Shown here one piece after another: positions 1 to 6,563 of a stretch of DNA of 8,630 bases. The DNA lies in NCBI GenBank assembly GCA_028698695.1, contig JAQVWB010000082.1, forward strand, positions 1 to 8,630, given 5' to 3'. Position numbers and translations under genes: made by a program. How positions within the stretch are numbered: position 1 is the stretch's first letter; the number at the start of each line of letters is the position of its first letter. Source of the DNA: Syntrophomonadaceae bacterium. Its GTDB lineage: Bacteria; Bacillota; Syntrophomonadia; Syntrophomonadales; Syntrophomonadaceae. The notes beneath the pieces are model-generated. The model was not told the DNA's origin, made no database searches, and saw nothing but the letters and a program-made list of their open reading frames with translations.

Positions 1-1140
1 TACCAGCGCTTCCAAATCCTCATTGGTAATTTCCTTTTTCTTGTCAGCAATTTCTTTAAAACTTACAAAAGCTTTGGCCAGTTCATCTTCGGAAAGATTA
101 TATCCCAGCTGAGCCAGCTGTTCTTTAAAGGCATGGCGGCCGGAATGTTTACCCAGCACCAGATTGCTGCGATAAATCCCTATCAGTTCCGGACTCATTA
201 TTTCATAGGTGGTGCGTTCCTTTAACACCCCATCCTGATGAATTCCGGATTCATGAATGAAGGCATTCTTTCCCACGATGGCTTTGTTGGCCTGCACCTG
301 CATACCGGTCAGACTGCTGACCAGGCGACTGGTTCTATATATCTCTGCATAATCAACATTAATCTGTTTATTAAAATAACTGTTACGCGTATACAAAGCC
401 ATAATGATTTCTTCCAGGGCAGCATTACCGGCTCTTTCCCCAATACCGTTGACAGCACATTCCACCTGACGCGCACCATTAGCTACACCGGCTAGGGAGT
501 TGGCTACTGCCAGACCCAGGTCATCATGACAATGAACTCCTATAATCGCCCGATCAATATTAGGTACGCGGGTGACAATAGTTTTAATAAATTCACCATA
601 TTCTCCGGGTATGGCATATCCAACTGTGTCGGGAAGATTAACTACCGTTGCCCCGGCATCAATAACCTTCTCCACCACTTGAACCAAATAATCCATATCG
701 CTGCGAAAAGCATCCTCGGCTGAAAACTCAACATTGCTGCAGTACTTTTTAGCGTGTTTTACAGCATCAACAGCCTGTTGCAATGCATCCTCACGGGATT
801 TTTGCAGCTTATATTTTAAATGAATATCAGAGGTAGCCAGAAAGGTATGTATGCGCGGAGATTCAGCATCCTTCAGAGCTTCCCAGGTTCTATCAATATC
901 GGCGCGAACCGCCCGGCATAATCCGGCAATAACCGGACCCCTTACTTGTTCAGCTATCCTTTTCACCGCGGCAAAATCACCTGGTGAGGCAATGGGAAAA
1001 CCGGCTTCGATTATATCTACTCCCAGTCGGGCAAGTTGTTGAGCAATTTCCAGTTTTTCATCAGCATTAAGACTGACACCTGGTGACTGCTCCCCATCCC
1101 GCAGAGTAGTATCAAATAAATAAATTCGGTTGTCCACCAC
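1..1140 (-). CDS. leuA: 2-isopropylmalate synthase, 3' end outside window
   Basis: The enzyme condenses acetyl-CoA with 2-ketoisovalerate, the first committed step of leucine synthesis in the cytoplasm. 380 codons are present and open to the window edge; the family is usually a little over 500 residues, so the C-terminal part, including the leucine-sensing regulatory domain, is missing. Visible DRE-TIM-barrel marks are FDTTLRDGEQSPG at residues 9-21 (R14, D15), EDAFRSDMDYL in the middle, the metal-binding HCH at 203-205, NGIGERAGN at 231-239, HESGIHQDG near 297-304 and GKHSGRHAF near 330-338. These fit LeuA better than citramalate or homocitrate synthase. The start is a GTG at 1140 behind GGAGG; the next codon, at 1137, is also GTG and could be used instead. 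It lies 49 bp after ilvC with no terminator seen between, so it is read as the fifth gene of the operon. Identification is firm; exact start is less so. Confidence 0.97.
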   Translation of the reverse strand, partial: MVDNRIYLFDTTLRDGEQSPGVSLNADEKLEIAQQLARLGVDIIEAGFPIASPGDFAAVKRIAEQVRGPVIAGLCRAVRADIDRTWEALKDAESPRIHTFLATSDIHLKYKLQKSREDALQQAVDAVKHAKKYCSNVEFSAEDAFRSDMDYLVQVVEKVIDAGATVVNLPDTVGYAIPGEYGEFIKTIVTRVPNIDRAIIGVHCHDDLGLAVANSLAGVANGARQVECAVNGIGERAGNAALEEIIMALYTRNSYFNKQINVDYAEIYRTSRLVSSLTGMQVQANKAIVGKNAFIHESGIHQDGVLKERTTYEIMSPELIGIYRSNLVLGKHSGRHAFKEQLAQLGYNLSEDELAKAFVSFKEIADKKKEITNEDLEALV

Positions 1141-1145
1141 TATAA

Positions 1146-1150
1146 CCTCC
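1146..1150 (-). promoter_or_regulatory. Ribosome binding site of leuA before tandem GTG starts
   Basis: GGAGG lies 5 nt before GTG at 1140 and 8 nt before GTG at 1137. There is no ATG in frame nearby, so leuA must begin at one of these two GTG codons. The second gives the more usual spacing and puts the metal-binding histidines at 202 and 204; sequence alone does not settle it. Confidence 0.75.
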
Positions 1151-1189
1151 AATAATCAGTTTAAATATCTATAATTCTATAGGTCAGTC

Positions 1190-2203
1190 CTATTTGCTCT
1201 CCTTCAGCCAGGGCATCATGGAACGCAGATCGGCTCCAACTTCTTCAATTAAATGTTCCCGGTTCTGACGACGTAGGGCATTAAACTGCGGACGGCCAAC
1301 TGCATTTTCCATCAACCAGTCTTTGGCAAAACGGCCTTCCTGAATATCTTTTAAAGCTTCAAACATGGCATAACGAGCTTCTTCACCAATAACTTTGGGT
1401 CCCATTACATAGTCTCCATATTCAGCCGTATCACTGATGGAATAACGCATATAACCCATACCGCCTTCATACATCAGGTCAACAATAAGTTTCAACTCAT
1501 GCATGCATTCAAAATAAGCAATTTCCGGTTGATATCCGGCATCCACTAAAGTTTCAAAGCCAGCTTTAACCAGCTCGGTTACACCGCCGCATAATACGCA
1601 TTGTTCCCCAAATAAATCAGTTTCCGTTTCTTCCTGGAAACTGGTTTCTATAACTCCGGCGCGGGTACAGCCTATACCACAGGCATAAGCCAGAGCCAAA
1701 TCCTTGGCTTTTCCGCTAAAATCCTGTTGAATGGCTACCAATCCAGGAACTCCGGCACCTTTTTGGTACATACGGCGAACCAGATGGCCCGGGCTCTTCG
1801 GTGCAATCATAAATACATCAATATAAGACGGAGGTACGATCTGACCAAAATGAATGTTAAATCCATGTGAAAATCCCAGAGCATTGCCTTCCTGCAAATA
1901 CGGCTGAATTTCTTCACGATATACGCGGGCCTGCACTTCATCAGGCAGAAGTATCTGAATTACCTCTGCTGCCTGGGCGGCTTCCGCCACGGTCATGGGA
2001 GTAATTCCAGCGGCTGTAACTGCATCCCATTCCTTTTGACTGGCTTCATCAAATGGTTTTCTCAAGCCTACTACTACTTTTACTCCACTTTCATGCAGGT
2101 TCTGCGCCTGGGCATGCCCCTGGGAGCCAAATCCCATAACGGCTACCGTTTTACCCTTCAAAAGCTCCAGGTTTGCATCCACATCATAATACATTTTTGC
2201 CAT
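1190..2203 (-). CDS. ilvC: Ketol-acid reductoisomerase, class I, probably NADH-preferring
   Basis: Converts 2-acetolactate (or 2-aceto-2-hydroxybutyrate) to the dihydroxy acid by Mg-dependent alkyl migration and reduction; second common step of valine/isoleucine synthesis. The 337-residue length is that of short class I enzymes. The N-terminal Rossmann domain has GFGSQG at 24-29; catalytic His is H113 in GFSHGFN. The C-terminal helical domain carries metal ligands D196 and E200 (DLFGEQ), E232 and E236, and substrate serine S257. The loop after the second strand (R48 to W59) is of the long 12-residue type, but the positions that normally hold the phosphate of NADPH read S55, Q56 and E58 in place of Lys, Arg and Ser as in E. 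coli IlvC. That suggests NADH use (inference). The start at 2203 was chosen because a full AAGGAGG precedes it; an in-frame TTG at 2260 would add 19 unsupported residues. It follows ilvN by 58 bp. Confidence 0.97.
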   Translation of the reverse strand: MAKMYYDVDANLELLKGKTVAVMGFGSQGHAQAQNLHESGVKVVVGLRKPFDEASQKEWDAVTAAGITPMTVAEAAQAAEVIQILLPDEVQARVYREEIQPYLQEGNALGFSHGFNIHFGQIVPPSYIDVFMIAPKSPGHLVRRMYQKGAGVPGLVAIQQDFSGKAKDLALAYACGIGCTRAGVIETSFQEETETDLFGEQCVLCGGVTELVKAGFETLVDAGYQPEIAYFECMHELKLIVDLMYEGGMGYMRYSISDTAEYGDYVMGPKVIGEEARYAMFEALKDIQEGRFAKDWLMENAVGRPQFNALRRQNREHLIEEVGADLRSMMPWLKESK

Positions 2204-2211
2204 TTTTATTT

Positions 2212-2218
2212 CCTCCTT
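2212..2218 (-). promoter_or_regulatory. Ribosome binding site fixing the ilvC start
   Basis: AAGGAGG ends 8 nt before ATG at 2203, the ideal distance. It lies inside the reading frame that would be used if translation began at the upstream TTG (2260), which has no comparable site. This decides the start in favour of 2203, and the resulting N-terminus, MAKMYYD, is the usual one for the family. Confidence 0.88.
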
Positions 2219-2261
2219 AAAATTTATAAGCTTATGTTTACGGTAATCAGCATTAGCCAAG

Positions 2262-2744
2262 CTACGGTCTGCCCCCGCGTACCATGGCTACTTTTCCCGT
2301 TCTAACCAGTTCAATAATTCCAAACGGTTTAAGTGAATCTTCAATTGCATCAATTTTTCTGGAATCCCCGGTTGCTTCTATAATGAGCGTATTGCGGCCA
2401 ATATCTACGATACGAGCCCGGAATATATCTACAATTTGTACGATTTCGGCGCGCACATTATTGTCAGCCTTTACTTTAATCAGGACCAACTCTCTTTCCA
2501 CAAACCGCTCTTCAGTCATGTCAACTATTTTAATAACATCAACCAACTTATAGAGTTGTTTGCTGACCTGCTCAATTATCCGGTCATCACCTTCAACCAC
2601 AATAGTCATACGGGAGATTGAGGGGTTTTCAGTAGCACCCACGGTAAGACTTTCAATGTTGTATCCGCGTCGACGAAATAATGTGGCTACCCGCGTCAAA
2701 ACTCCAGGACGATTTTCAACGGTAACTGATAAAGTATGTTTCAT
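2262..2744 (-). CDS. ilvN: Acetolactate synthase, small (regulatory) subunit
   Basis: Regulatory partner of IlvB: it binds the large subunit, raises its activity and confers end-product inhibition. The 160-residue length is typical of the bacterial IlvH/IlvN type. An N-terminal ACT domain (about 1-75) begins with MKHTLSVTVENRPGVL and keeps N11, G14 and N29, residues whose change gives valine resistance in E. coli IlvH, so feedback sensitivity is likely retained (inference). The C-terminal half (about 80-158) is the second domain of the family and includes the ERELVLIKV and FGIIELVRTG segments. The gene starts 3 bp after the ilvB stop. Its ribosome binding site, GGGGTGA at 2758-2752, lies within the last codons of ilvB, which favours translational coupling and balanced amounts of the two subunits. 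Both ilvN and ilvH are used as names for this gene in different species. Confidence 0.96.
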   Translation of the reverse strand: MKHTLSVTVENRPGVLTRVATLFRRRGYNIESLTVGATENPSISRMTIVVEGDDRIIEQVSKQLYKLVDVIKIVDMTEERFVERELVLIKVKADNNVRAEIVQIVDIFRARIVDIGRNTLIIEATGDSRKIDAIEDSLKPFGIIELVRTGKVAMVRGGRP

Positions 2745-2747
2745 AAA

Positions 2748-4430
2748 TCAGTCACCCCCCAACATATTAGAAAGTGAGCCCCCGGGCGGTACCATGGGGA
2801 ATACATCTGCTTCCCGTTCCACCCAGAAATCAATTAATACCGGGCAATCAGTAGATGCCAGCGCTCGCTTTAAAGCGGGTTCTACATCCTTCATTTCAGT
2901 TACCCTTATTCCTATTGCTCCATAGGCCTCAGCAACTTTTACAAAGTCAGGCTGGTGGCTGATATCTGTATATGAGTAGCGCCCTTCGTAGAATAAACTC
3001 TGCCATTGTCTGACCATGCCCAGAAATTGATTGTTTAGAATACATATGATGACGGGTAATTTATACTGCACGGCCGTCCCTAGTTCCTGAATGTTCATCT
3101 GGATACTGCCATCACCGGCAATATCAATAACCGGACTGTCCGGTCTGGCAATTTTGGCTCCAATAGCCGCCGGGAAACCAAATCCCATGGTCCCCAGCCC
3201 CCCCGAGGTAACAAAAGTACGCGGGTGTTTAAATTTACAGAACTGGGCAGTCCACATCTGATGTTGACCAACTTCCGTTGTGATTATTGCTTCGCCACCG
3301 GTTAATTCATAAATTTTCTCAATAATATGCTGCGGCATAATGCGTCCTTCCATGGAAAAACCATAGCGCAAAGGATATTCATCTTTCCAGCGATCAATGG
3401 CCTGATGCCATTCCCCATACTCAGGCTGTGGTTGCAGTTTCTGATTAAGGGCCAGCAGGATTTCTTTTACATCGCCAACAATTGGCACATGTACATTTAC
3501 ATTCTTTCCAATCTCTGCTGCATCAATGTCAATATGGATAATACGCGCATGAGGAGCAAAGGTATCAATTTTTCCAGTTACCCGGTCATCAAACCTGACC
3601 CCGACAGCAATAAGCACATCACTTTCACCAATAGCATAATTGGCATAGCGGGTTCCATGCATACCCAGCATTCCTAATGACAGGTAATGAGTAGAAGGGA
3701 ACCCTCCCAAACCCATTAAAGTAGTAGTAACCGGAATTTTTCTGGTCTCTGCCAATTGCAGCAATTCTGCAGAAGCATCAGAGGATATGACTCCTCCACC
3801 GGCATAAATTACCGGACGCTGAGCTTTATTAATTAATTCTGCAGCAGCCAGCACCTGACCGGAATTAAAACCACGCATAACTCTGTATCCGCGTATATTA
3901 ATTTCATCGCTAATCGGCTTATAATCAATAACCTTTTCCATAATATCTTTAGGTAAATCAACTACCACCGGTCCTGGTCGATTGGTTCGAGCAATATAGA
4001 ATGCTTCCTTTATTACCTGAGCCAATTCCTCGGTACTTTCTACCATATAGTTGTGTTTAGTAATTGGCAGAGTAATACCGGTAATATCAGCTTCCTGAAA
4101 GGCATCACGACCAATTAAAGCAGTGCTGACCTGTCCAGTTAAACAAACCATGGGAACTGAGTCCATATAGGCGTTGGCAATGCCAGTTACCAGATTGGTT
4201 GCCCCTGGTCCGGAGGTAGCCAGACATACACCCACCTTACCGGTAACACGGGCATAAGCATCCGCTGCATGCGCTGCTCCCTGCTCATGTCTGGTTAAAA
4301 TATGACGAATATCAGAATTAAACAAGGCATCATAGATGGGAAGTACTGAACCGCCTGGATAACCAAATATAGTATCTACGCCTTCTTTTTTCAGACAATC
4401 CAGCAGGATTTCTGCACCTCTCATTTTCAT
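2748..4430 (-). CDS. ilvB: Acetolactate synthase, large (catalytic) subunit
   Basis: Thiamine-diphosphate enzyme that joins pyruvate with a second pyruvate or with 2-ketobutyrate, the first common step of valine and isoleucine synthesis. The 560-residue length is normal. The N-terminal pyrimidine-binding domain (about 1-170) shows GYPGGSVLPIYD at 23-34 and the catalytic glutamate E49 in RHEQGAAHAADAYAR. A central domain (about 190-340) is of the FAD-binding type expected of anabolic acetohydroxyacid synthases. The C-terminal domain has the ThDP/Mg signature GDGS at 439-442, with D440 and N467 as metal ligands, and MVRQWQ near 472-477. ATG at 4430 is preceded by GGAGGTG with 5 nt spacing; a second ATG two codons on is less well placed. 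It is separated from ilvD by 109 bp and nearly abuts ilvN. The adjacent regulatory subunit and FAD-type middle domain argue against the catabolic AlsS type. Confidence 0.97.
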   Translation of the reverse strand: MKMRGAEILLDCLKKEGVDTIFGYPGGSVLPIYDALFNSDIRHILTRHEQGAAHAADAYARVTGKVGVCLATSGPGATNLVTGIANAYMDSVPMVCLTGQVSTALIGRDAFQEADITGITLPITKHNYMVESTEELAQVIKEAFYIARTNRPGPVVVDLPKDIMEKVIDYKPISDEINIRGYRVMRGFNSGQVLAAAELINKAQRPVIYAGGGVISSDASAELLQLAETRKIPVTTTLMGLGGFPSTHYLSLGMLGMHGTRYANYAIGESDVLIAVGVRFDDRVTGKIDTFAPHARIIHIDIDAAEIGKNVNVHVPIVGDVKEILLALNQKLQPQPEYGEWHQAIDRWKDEYPLRYGFSMEGRIMPQHIIEKIYELTGGEAIITTEVGQHQMWTAQFCKFKHPRTFVTSGGLGTMGFGFPAAIGAKIARPDSPVIDIAGDGSIQMNIQELGTAVQYKLPVIICILNNQFLGMVRQWQSLFYEGRYSYTDISHQPDFVKVAEAYGAIGIRVTEMKDVEPALKRALASTDCPVLIDFWVEREADVFPMVPPGGSLSNMLGGD

Positions 4431-4474
4431 ATCTTCACCTCCAAAATTTTAAACAATAAGTCCACCCTAGGATC

Positions 4475-4490
4475 CTGGTATACTGGTATA
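4475..4490 (-). repeat. Tandem direct repeat of 8 bp in the ilvD-ilvB gap
   Basis: Two perfect adjacent copies of TATACCAG lie between the hairpin after ilvD and the ilvB ribosome binding site. Their ACCAG could pair with CTGGT at 4528-4524 on the other side of the hairpin, forming a larger folded region. Function unknown; two copies may be chance. Confidence 0.5.
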
Positions 4491-4499
4491 TACAATAAT

Positions 4500-4518
4500 G
4501 GCGGGCTGTCTGCCCGCC
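4500..4518 (-). other. GC-rich stem-loop between ilvD and ilvB
   Basis: A perfect 7-bp inverted repeat, GGCGGGC / GCCCGCC, with a 5-nt AGACA loop, lies 21 bp after the ilvD stop. It is followed by CATTATTGT and not by a run of T, so it is not a standard intrinsic terminator. More likely roles are protecting the 3' end of an ilvD transcript or marking an RNA processing site that sets different ilvD and ilvBN levels. This is inference; only the hairpin itself is seen. Confidence 0.6.
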
Positions 4519-4539
4519 GCATAACCAGCTAATTCATAT

Positions 4540-6198
4540 TTAACGGAATACTGCTCCGCTGCTGGCTGATTGTACTATCTGGGCATAACGTTTCATATAT
4601 CCGGTAGTAATTCGAGGTTCGGGTGCTTTCCATATGCTTCTGCGTTCTTCAATAATCGCATCATCCACTAGAAGTTCCAAACTTAGACCTTCTATGTCAA
4701 TACTGATAATATCCCCCTCCTCAACAAGACCAATAAGTCCCCCTGCTGCTGCTTCCGGAGATACATGCCCAATGGAAGCTCCCCGGGTAGCTCCGGAAAA
4801 TCTACCATCAGTAATAAGAGCTACTTCTTTATCCAAGCCCCGGCCGGCAATAGCCGAGGTGGGAGTAAGCATTTCCCTCATCCCCGGACCTCCCCGGGGC
4901 CCTTCATAACGTATGACAATAACATCTCCGGCTTTTATCTTATCATTTAGAATAGCTGATACCGCCTCTTCTTCAGAGTCAAATACCCTCGCCGGTCCCT
5001 GATGCTGCATCATTTCTTCAGCAACAGCACCTTTTTTAACTACTGCTCCCTCGGAAGCCAAGTTGCCAAATAATACCGCCAAACCTCCGCTCATGCTGTG
5101 TGGATTATCTAATGGTCTGATAACGTCATTATCTCTGACCGGAGTGTTGGCTGAATTTTCACCTACGGTTTTTCCGGTTACAGTTATACATTCTCGATTA
5201 ATGAGACCAGCCTTATTTAATTCATTAAATAACGCTTGTATTCCCCCGGCACGATAAATATCTTCCATATGATGTCCACCTGCGGGACTTATTTTACACA
5301 GATGCGGCGTAGAAGCACTAACGTCATTAAAACGGTTTAAATCTATCCTTACGCCAGCTTCATTAGCAATAGCCAGCAAATGTAATACAGAATTAGTTGA
5401 ACAGCCAATGGCCATATCCAGACGAATAGCATTATCAAAAGCTTGTGCAGTCATAATATCCAACGGTTTAATACCATTATTTAATAGTTCCATTATTTGC
5501 ATACCAGCCTTTTTCGCCAGACGAATTCGCTCCGAATAAACTGCCGGAATAGTTCCGTTGCCCGGCAAGGCCATGCCAAGGGCTTCGGTCAGACAATTCA
5601 TGGAATTAGCCGTAAACATGCCCGAACACGAACCGCAGGTAGGGCAGGCGTTTTCTTCCAAAACATTCAATTCATCCGCTGATATCCTTCCGGCTGAAGC
5701 AGCTCCTACCCCTTCAAAAACCTGAGTAAGACTAACCGATTGACCTTCTACCACACCAGCCAGCATGGGGCCACCGCTGATAAAAATTGCAGGACGGTTA
5801 ATACGGGCAGCCGCCATCAACATGCCCGGAACCACCTTATCACAATTCGGAATAAACACCAGAGCATCAAACGCATGAGCAGTAGCCATGATCTCAACTG
5901 TATCGGTAATCAGTTCCCGACTGGCCAGAGAATACTTCATCCCGACATGATTCATGGCAATGCCATCACAAACGGCAATAGTATGAAACTCTATCGGCGT
6001 ACCGCCAGCTATACGAACTCCGGCTTTTACTGCTTCTCCAATTTTGTCCAGATTAATATGTCCCGGAACAATGTCATTATGTGAATTAACTATTCCAATC
6101 AAAGGACGACTTATTTCTTCGTCGGTTAAACCCAGTGCCTTAAAGAGAGACCGGTGGGGTGCTTTTTCCAACCCCATTTTTACCTCACTGCTTTTCAT
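4540..6198 (-). CDS. ilvD: Dihydroxy-acid dehydratase
   Basis: Dehydrates 2,3-dihydroxyisovalerate and 2,3-dihydroxy-3-methylvalerate to the 2-keto acids, the third common step of valine/isoleucine synthesis. It has 552 residues, normal for the IlvD/Edd family. Motifs seen: NSHNDIVPGHINL (38-50), CDGIAMNHVGMKYSL (77-91, with D78 a likely metal ligand), PNCDKVVPGM (117-126, C119) and CPTCGSCSGMFTANSMNC (185-202). The pattern around C119 and C188/C191 resembles E. coli IlvD more than the oxygen-stable [2Fe-2S] group, so an oxygen-labile [4Fe-4S] cluster is inferred. The start is ATG at 6198 behind AGGAGG; an in-frame ATG at 6213 would place that site inside the gene. It is the first gene after the T-box leader, so it depends directly on that switch. 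Confidence 0.97.
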   Translation of the reverse strand: MKSSEVKMGLEKAPHRSLFKALGLTDEEISRPLIGIVNSHNDIVPGHINLDKIGEAVKAGVRIAGGTPIEFHTIAVCDGIAMNHVGMKYSLASRELITDTVEIMATAHAFDALVFIPNCDKVVPGMLMAAARINRPAIFISGGPMLAGVVEGQSVSLTQVFEGVGAASAGRISADELNVLEENACPTCGSCSGMFTANSMNCLTEALGMALPGNGTIPAVYSERIRLAKKAGMQIMELLNNGIKPLDIMTAQAFDNAIRLDMAIGCSTNSVLHLLAIANEAGVRIDLNRFNDVSASTPHLCKISPAGGHHMEDIYRAGGIQALFNELNKAGLINRECITVTGKTVGENSANTPVRDNDVIRPLDNPHSMSGGLAVLFGNLASEGAVVKKGAVAEEMMQHQGPARVFDSEEEAVSAILNDKIKAGDVIVIRYEGPRGGPGMREMLTPTSAIAGRGLDKEVALITDGRFSGATRGASIGHVSPEAAAGGLIGLVEEGDIISIDIEGLSLELLVDDAIIEERRSIWKAPEPRITTGYMKRYAQIVQSASSGAVFR

Positions 6199-6203
6199 GT
6201 CTT

Positions 6204-6209
6204 CCTCCT
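6204..6209 (-). promoter_or_regulatory. Ribosome binding site fixing the ilvD start
   Basis: AGGAGG sits 5 nt before ATG at 6198. The alternative in-frame ATG at 6213 overlaps the stretch just before this site and has only AT-rich DNA upstream, so 6198 is the better start. The site lies 29 nt beyond the last T of the leader terminator and is reached only by read-through transcripts. Confidence 0.85.
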
Positions 6210-6237
6210 GCATTAATAATATAATAATAAAAAATAT

Positions 6238-6268
6238 AAAAACCCCTCGTCCATTCAGGGACGAGAGG
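6238..6268 (-). terminator. Regulated intrinsic terminator of the T-box leader
   Basis: A 10-bp stem (6268-6259 with 6252-6243, one G-U pair) and a CTGAAT loop are followed by TTTTT. Its 5' arm starts eight bases after the T-box core, so pairing of uncharged tRNA with the core would stop this hairpin from forming and let polymerase enter ilvD. Confidence 0.93.
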
Positions 6269-6275
6269 TAATTCC

Positions 6276-6289
6276 CGCGGTACCACCCT
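6276..6289 (-). promoter_or_regulatory. T-box antiterminator core
   Basis: AGGGTGGTACCGCG matches the universally conserved T-box sequence exactly. Its TGG segment lies in the bulge that pairs with the free CCA end of uncharged tRNA in characterised T-boxes. Confidence 0.95.
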
Positions 6290-6413
6290 GCTTGTCACAG
6301 TTAAATAGCTATGACCTCTTGCAGCATTAAAGCAATTATGCTCGCTTGATAACGGACTGTTCCGTCCGACTCACCTACTCAGTAAATTACCGTTCGGATC
6401 GTGGCTCCAGGAT

Positions 6414-6416
6414 GAT
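6414..6416 (-). promoter_or_regulatory. Specifier codon ATC (isoleucine)
   Basis: The codon sits in a small loop closed by GGA and TCC and is followed by A, as in characterised specifier loops. A second ATC follows at once (6413-6411), but the register with the flanking conserved bases favours the first. Both read isoleucine. Leucine or valine codons do not fit this position. Confidence 0.75.
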
Positions 6417-6521
6417 GTCCAGATAAAATATGGATACCGGGTTCCAGCTGTACCGGCTCTCTGTAATCCAGTGATTTTCCTGTTGCTTCCCTTCATAACC
6501 GTTTTATTGGTTTATCTATAA

Positions 6522-6551
6522 AGTATATTTTATGGGCTATAATGATGTCAA
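6522..6551 (-). promoter_or_regulatory. Sigma-A promoter of the ilv-leu operon
   Basis: TTGACA (6551-6546, perfect) and TATACT (6527-6522, five of six) are 18 bp apart, with A/T-rich DNA upstream that may act as an UP element. Transcription should begin near 6516, just before the T-box structure. The promoter starts 12 bp after the stop codon of the preceding gene, on the same strand, and no separate terminator lies between them. Confidence 0.88.
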
Positions 6552-6563
6552 GATGTTATTATG

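Larger units (their letters stand above)
6238..6516 (-). ncRNA. T-box leader (tRNA-sensing riboswitch), isoleucine-specific
   Basis: Leader RNA that binds uncharged tRNA and switches between a terminator and an antiterminator. Hallmarks in order: ATGAAGGGAAG at 6496-6486 (start of stem I), AGAGAGCCGG at 6462-6453 with CCGGT at 6440-6436 (upper stem I), and a specifier loop read as GGAC-ATC-A-TCC with ATC at 6416-6414. A stem III hairpin CGGAC/GTCCG spans 6368-6353. The antiterminator core AGGGTGGTACCGCG is at 6289-6276 and the terminator at 6268-6238. ATC calls tRNA-Ile, fitting an ilv operon. The specifier was placed by aligning from memory with the usual GGA-N-codon-A-NUCC layout of T-boxes; the T-box call is nearly certain, the codon somewhat less. 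The 5' end is estimated from the promoter. Confidence 0.95.

Noticed and set aside
1141..1189. Possible terminator or leader in the 49-bp ilvC-leuA gap.
   Set aside because: Only a tiny CTATA/TATAG inverted repeat is present, with no stable stem or T-run, so leuA is taken as part of the operon.
2204..2260. Extension of ilvC to an in-frame TTG at 2260 (19 extra residues).
   Set aside because: No ribosome binding site precedes it, while a perfect AAGGAGG stands before ATG 2203 and the shorter protein has the normal family N-terminus.
2284..2925. Several plus-strand open frames of 60-120 codons across ilvN and the end of ilvB.
   Set aside because: They are antisense to clear enzyme genes, overlap one another in different frames, lack good start signals and read as low-information translations.
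4461..4468. AGGGTGGA after ilvD resembles the first bases of the T-box core, hinting at a second T-box before ilvB.
   Set aside because: The match ends after AGGGTGG; no ACCGCG, no stem I motifs and no terminator follow in the 109-bp gap.
6199..6213. Extension of ilvD to ATG 6213 (five extra residues).
   Set aside because: The AGGAGG lies between the two ATGs and can only serve the one at 6198.
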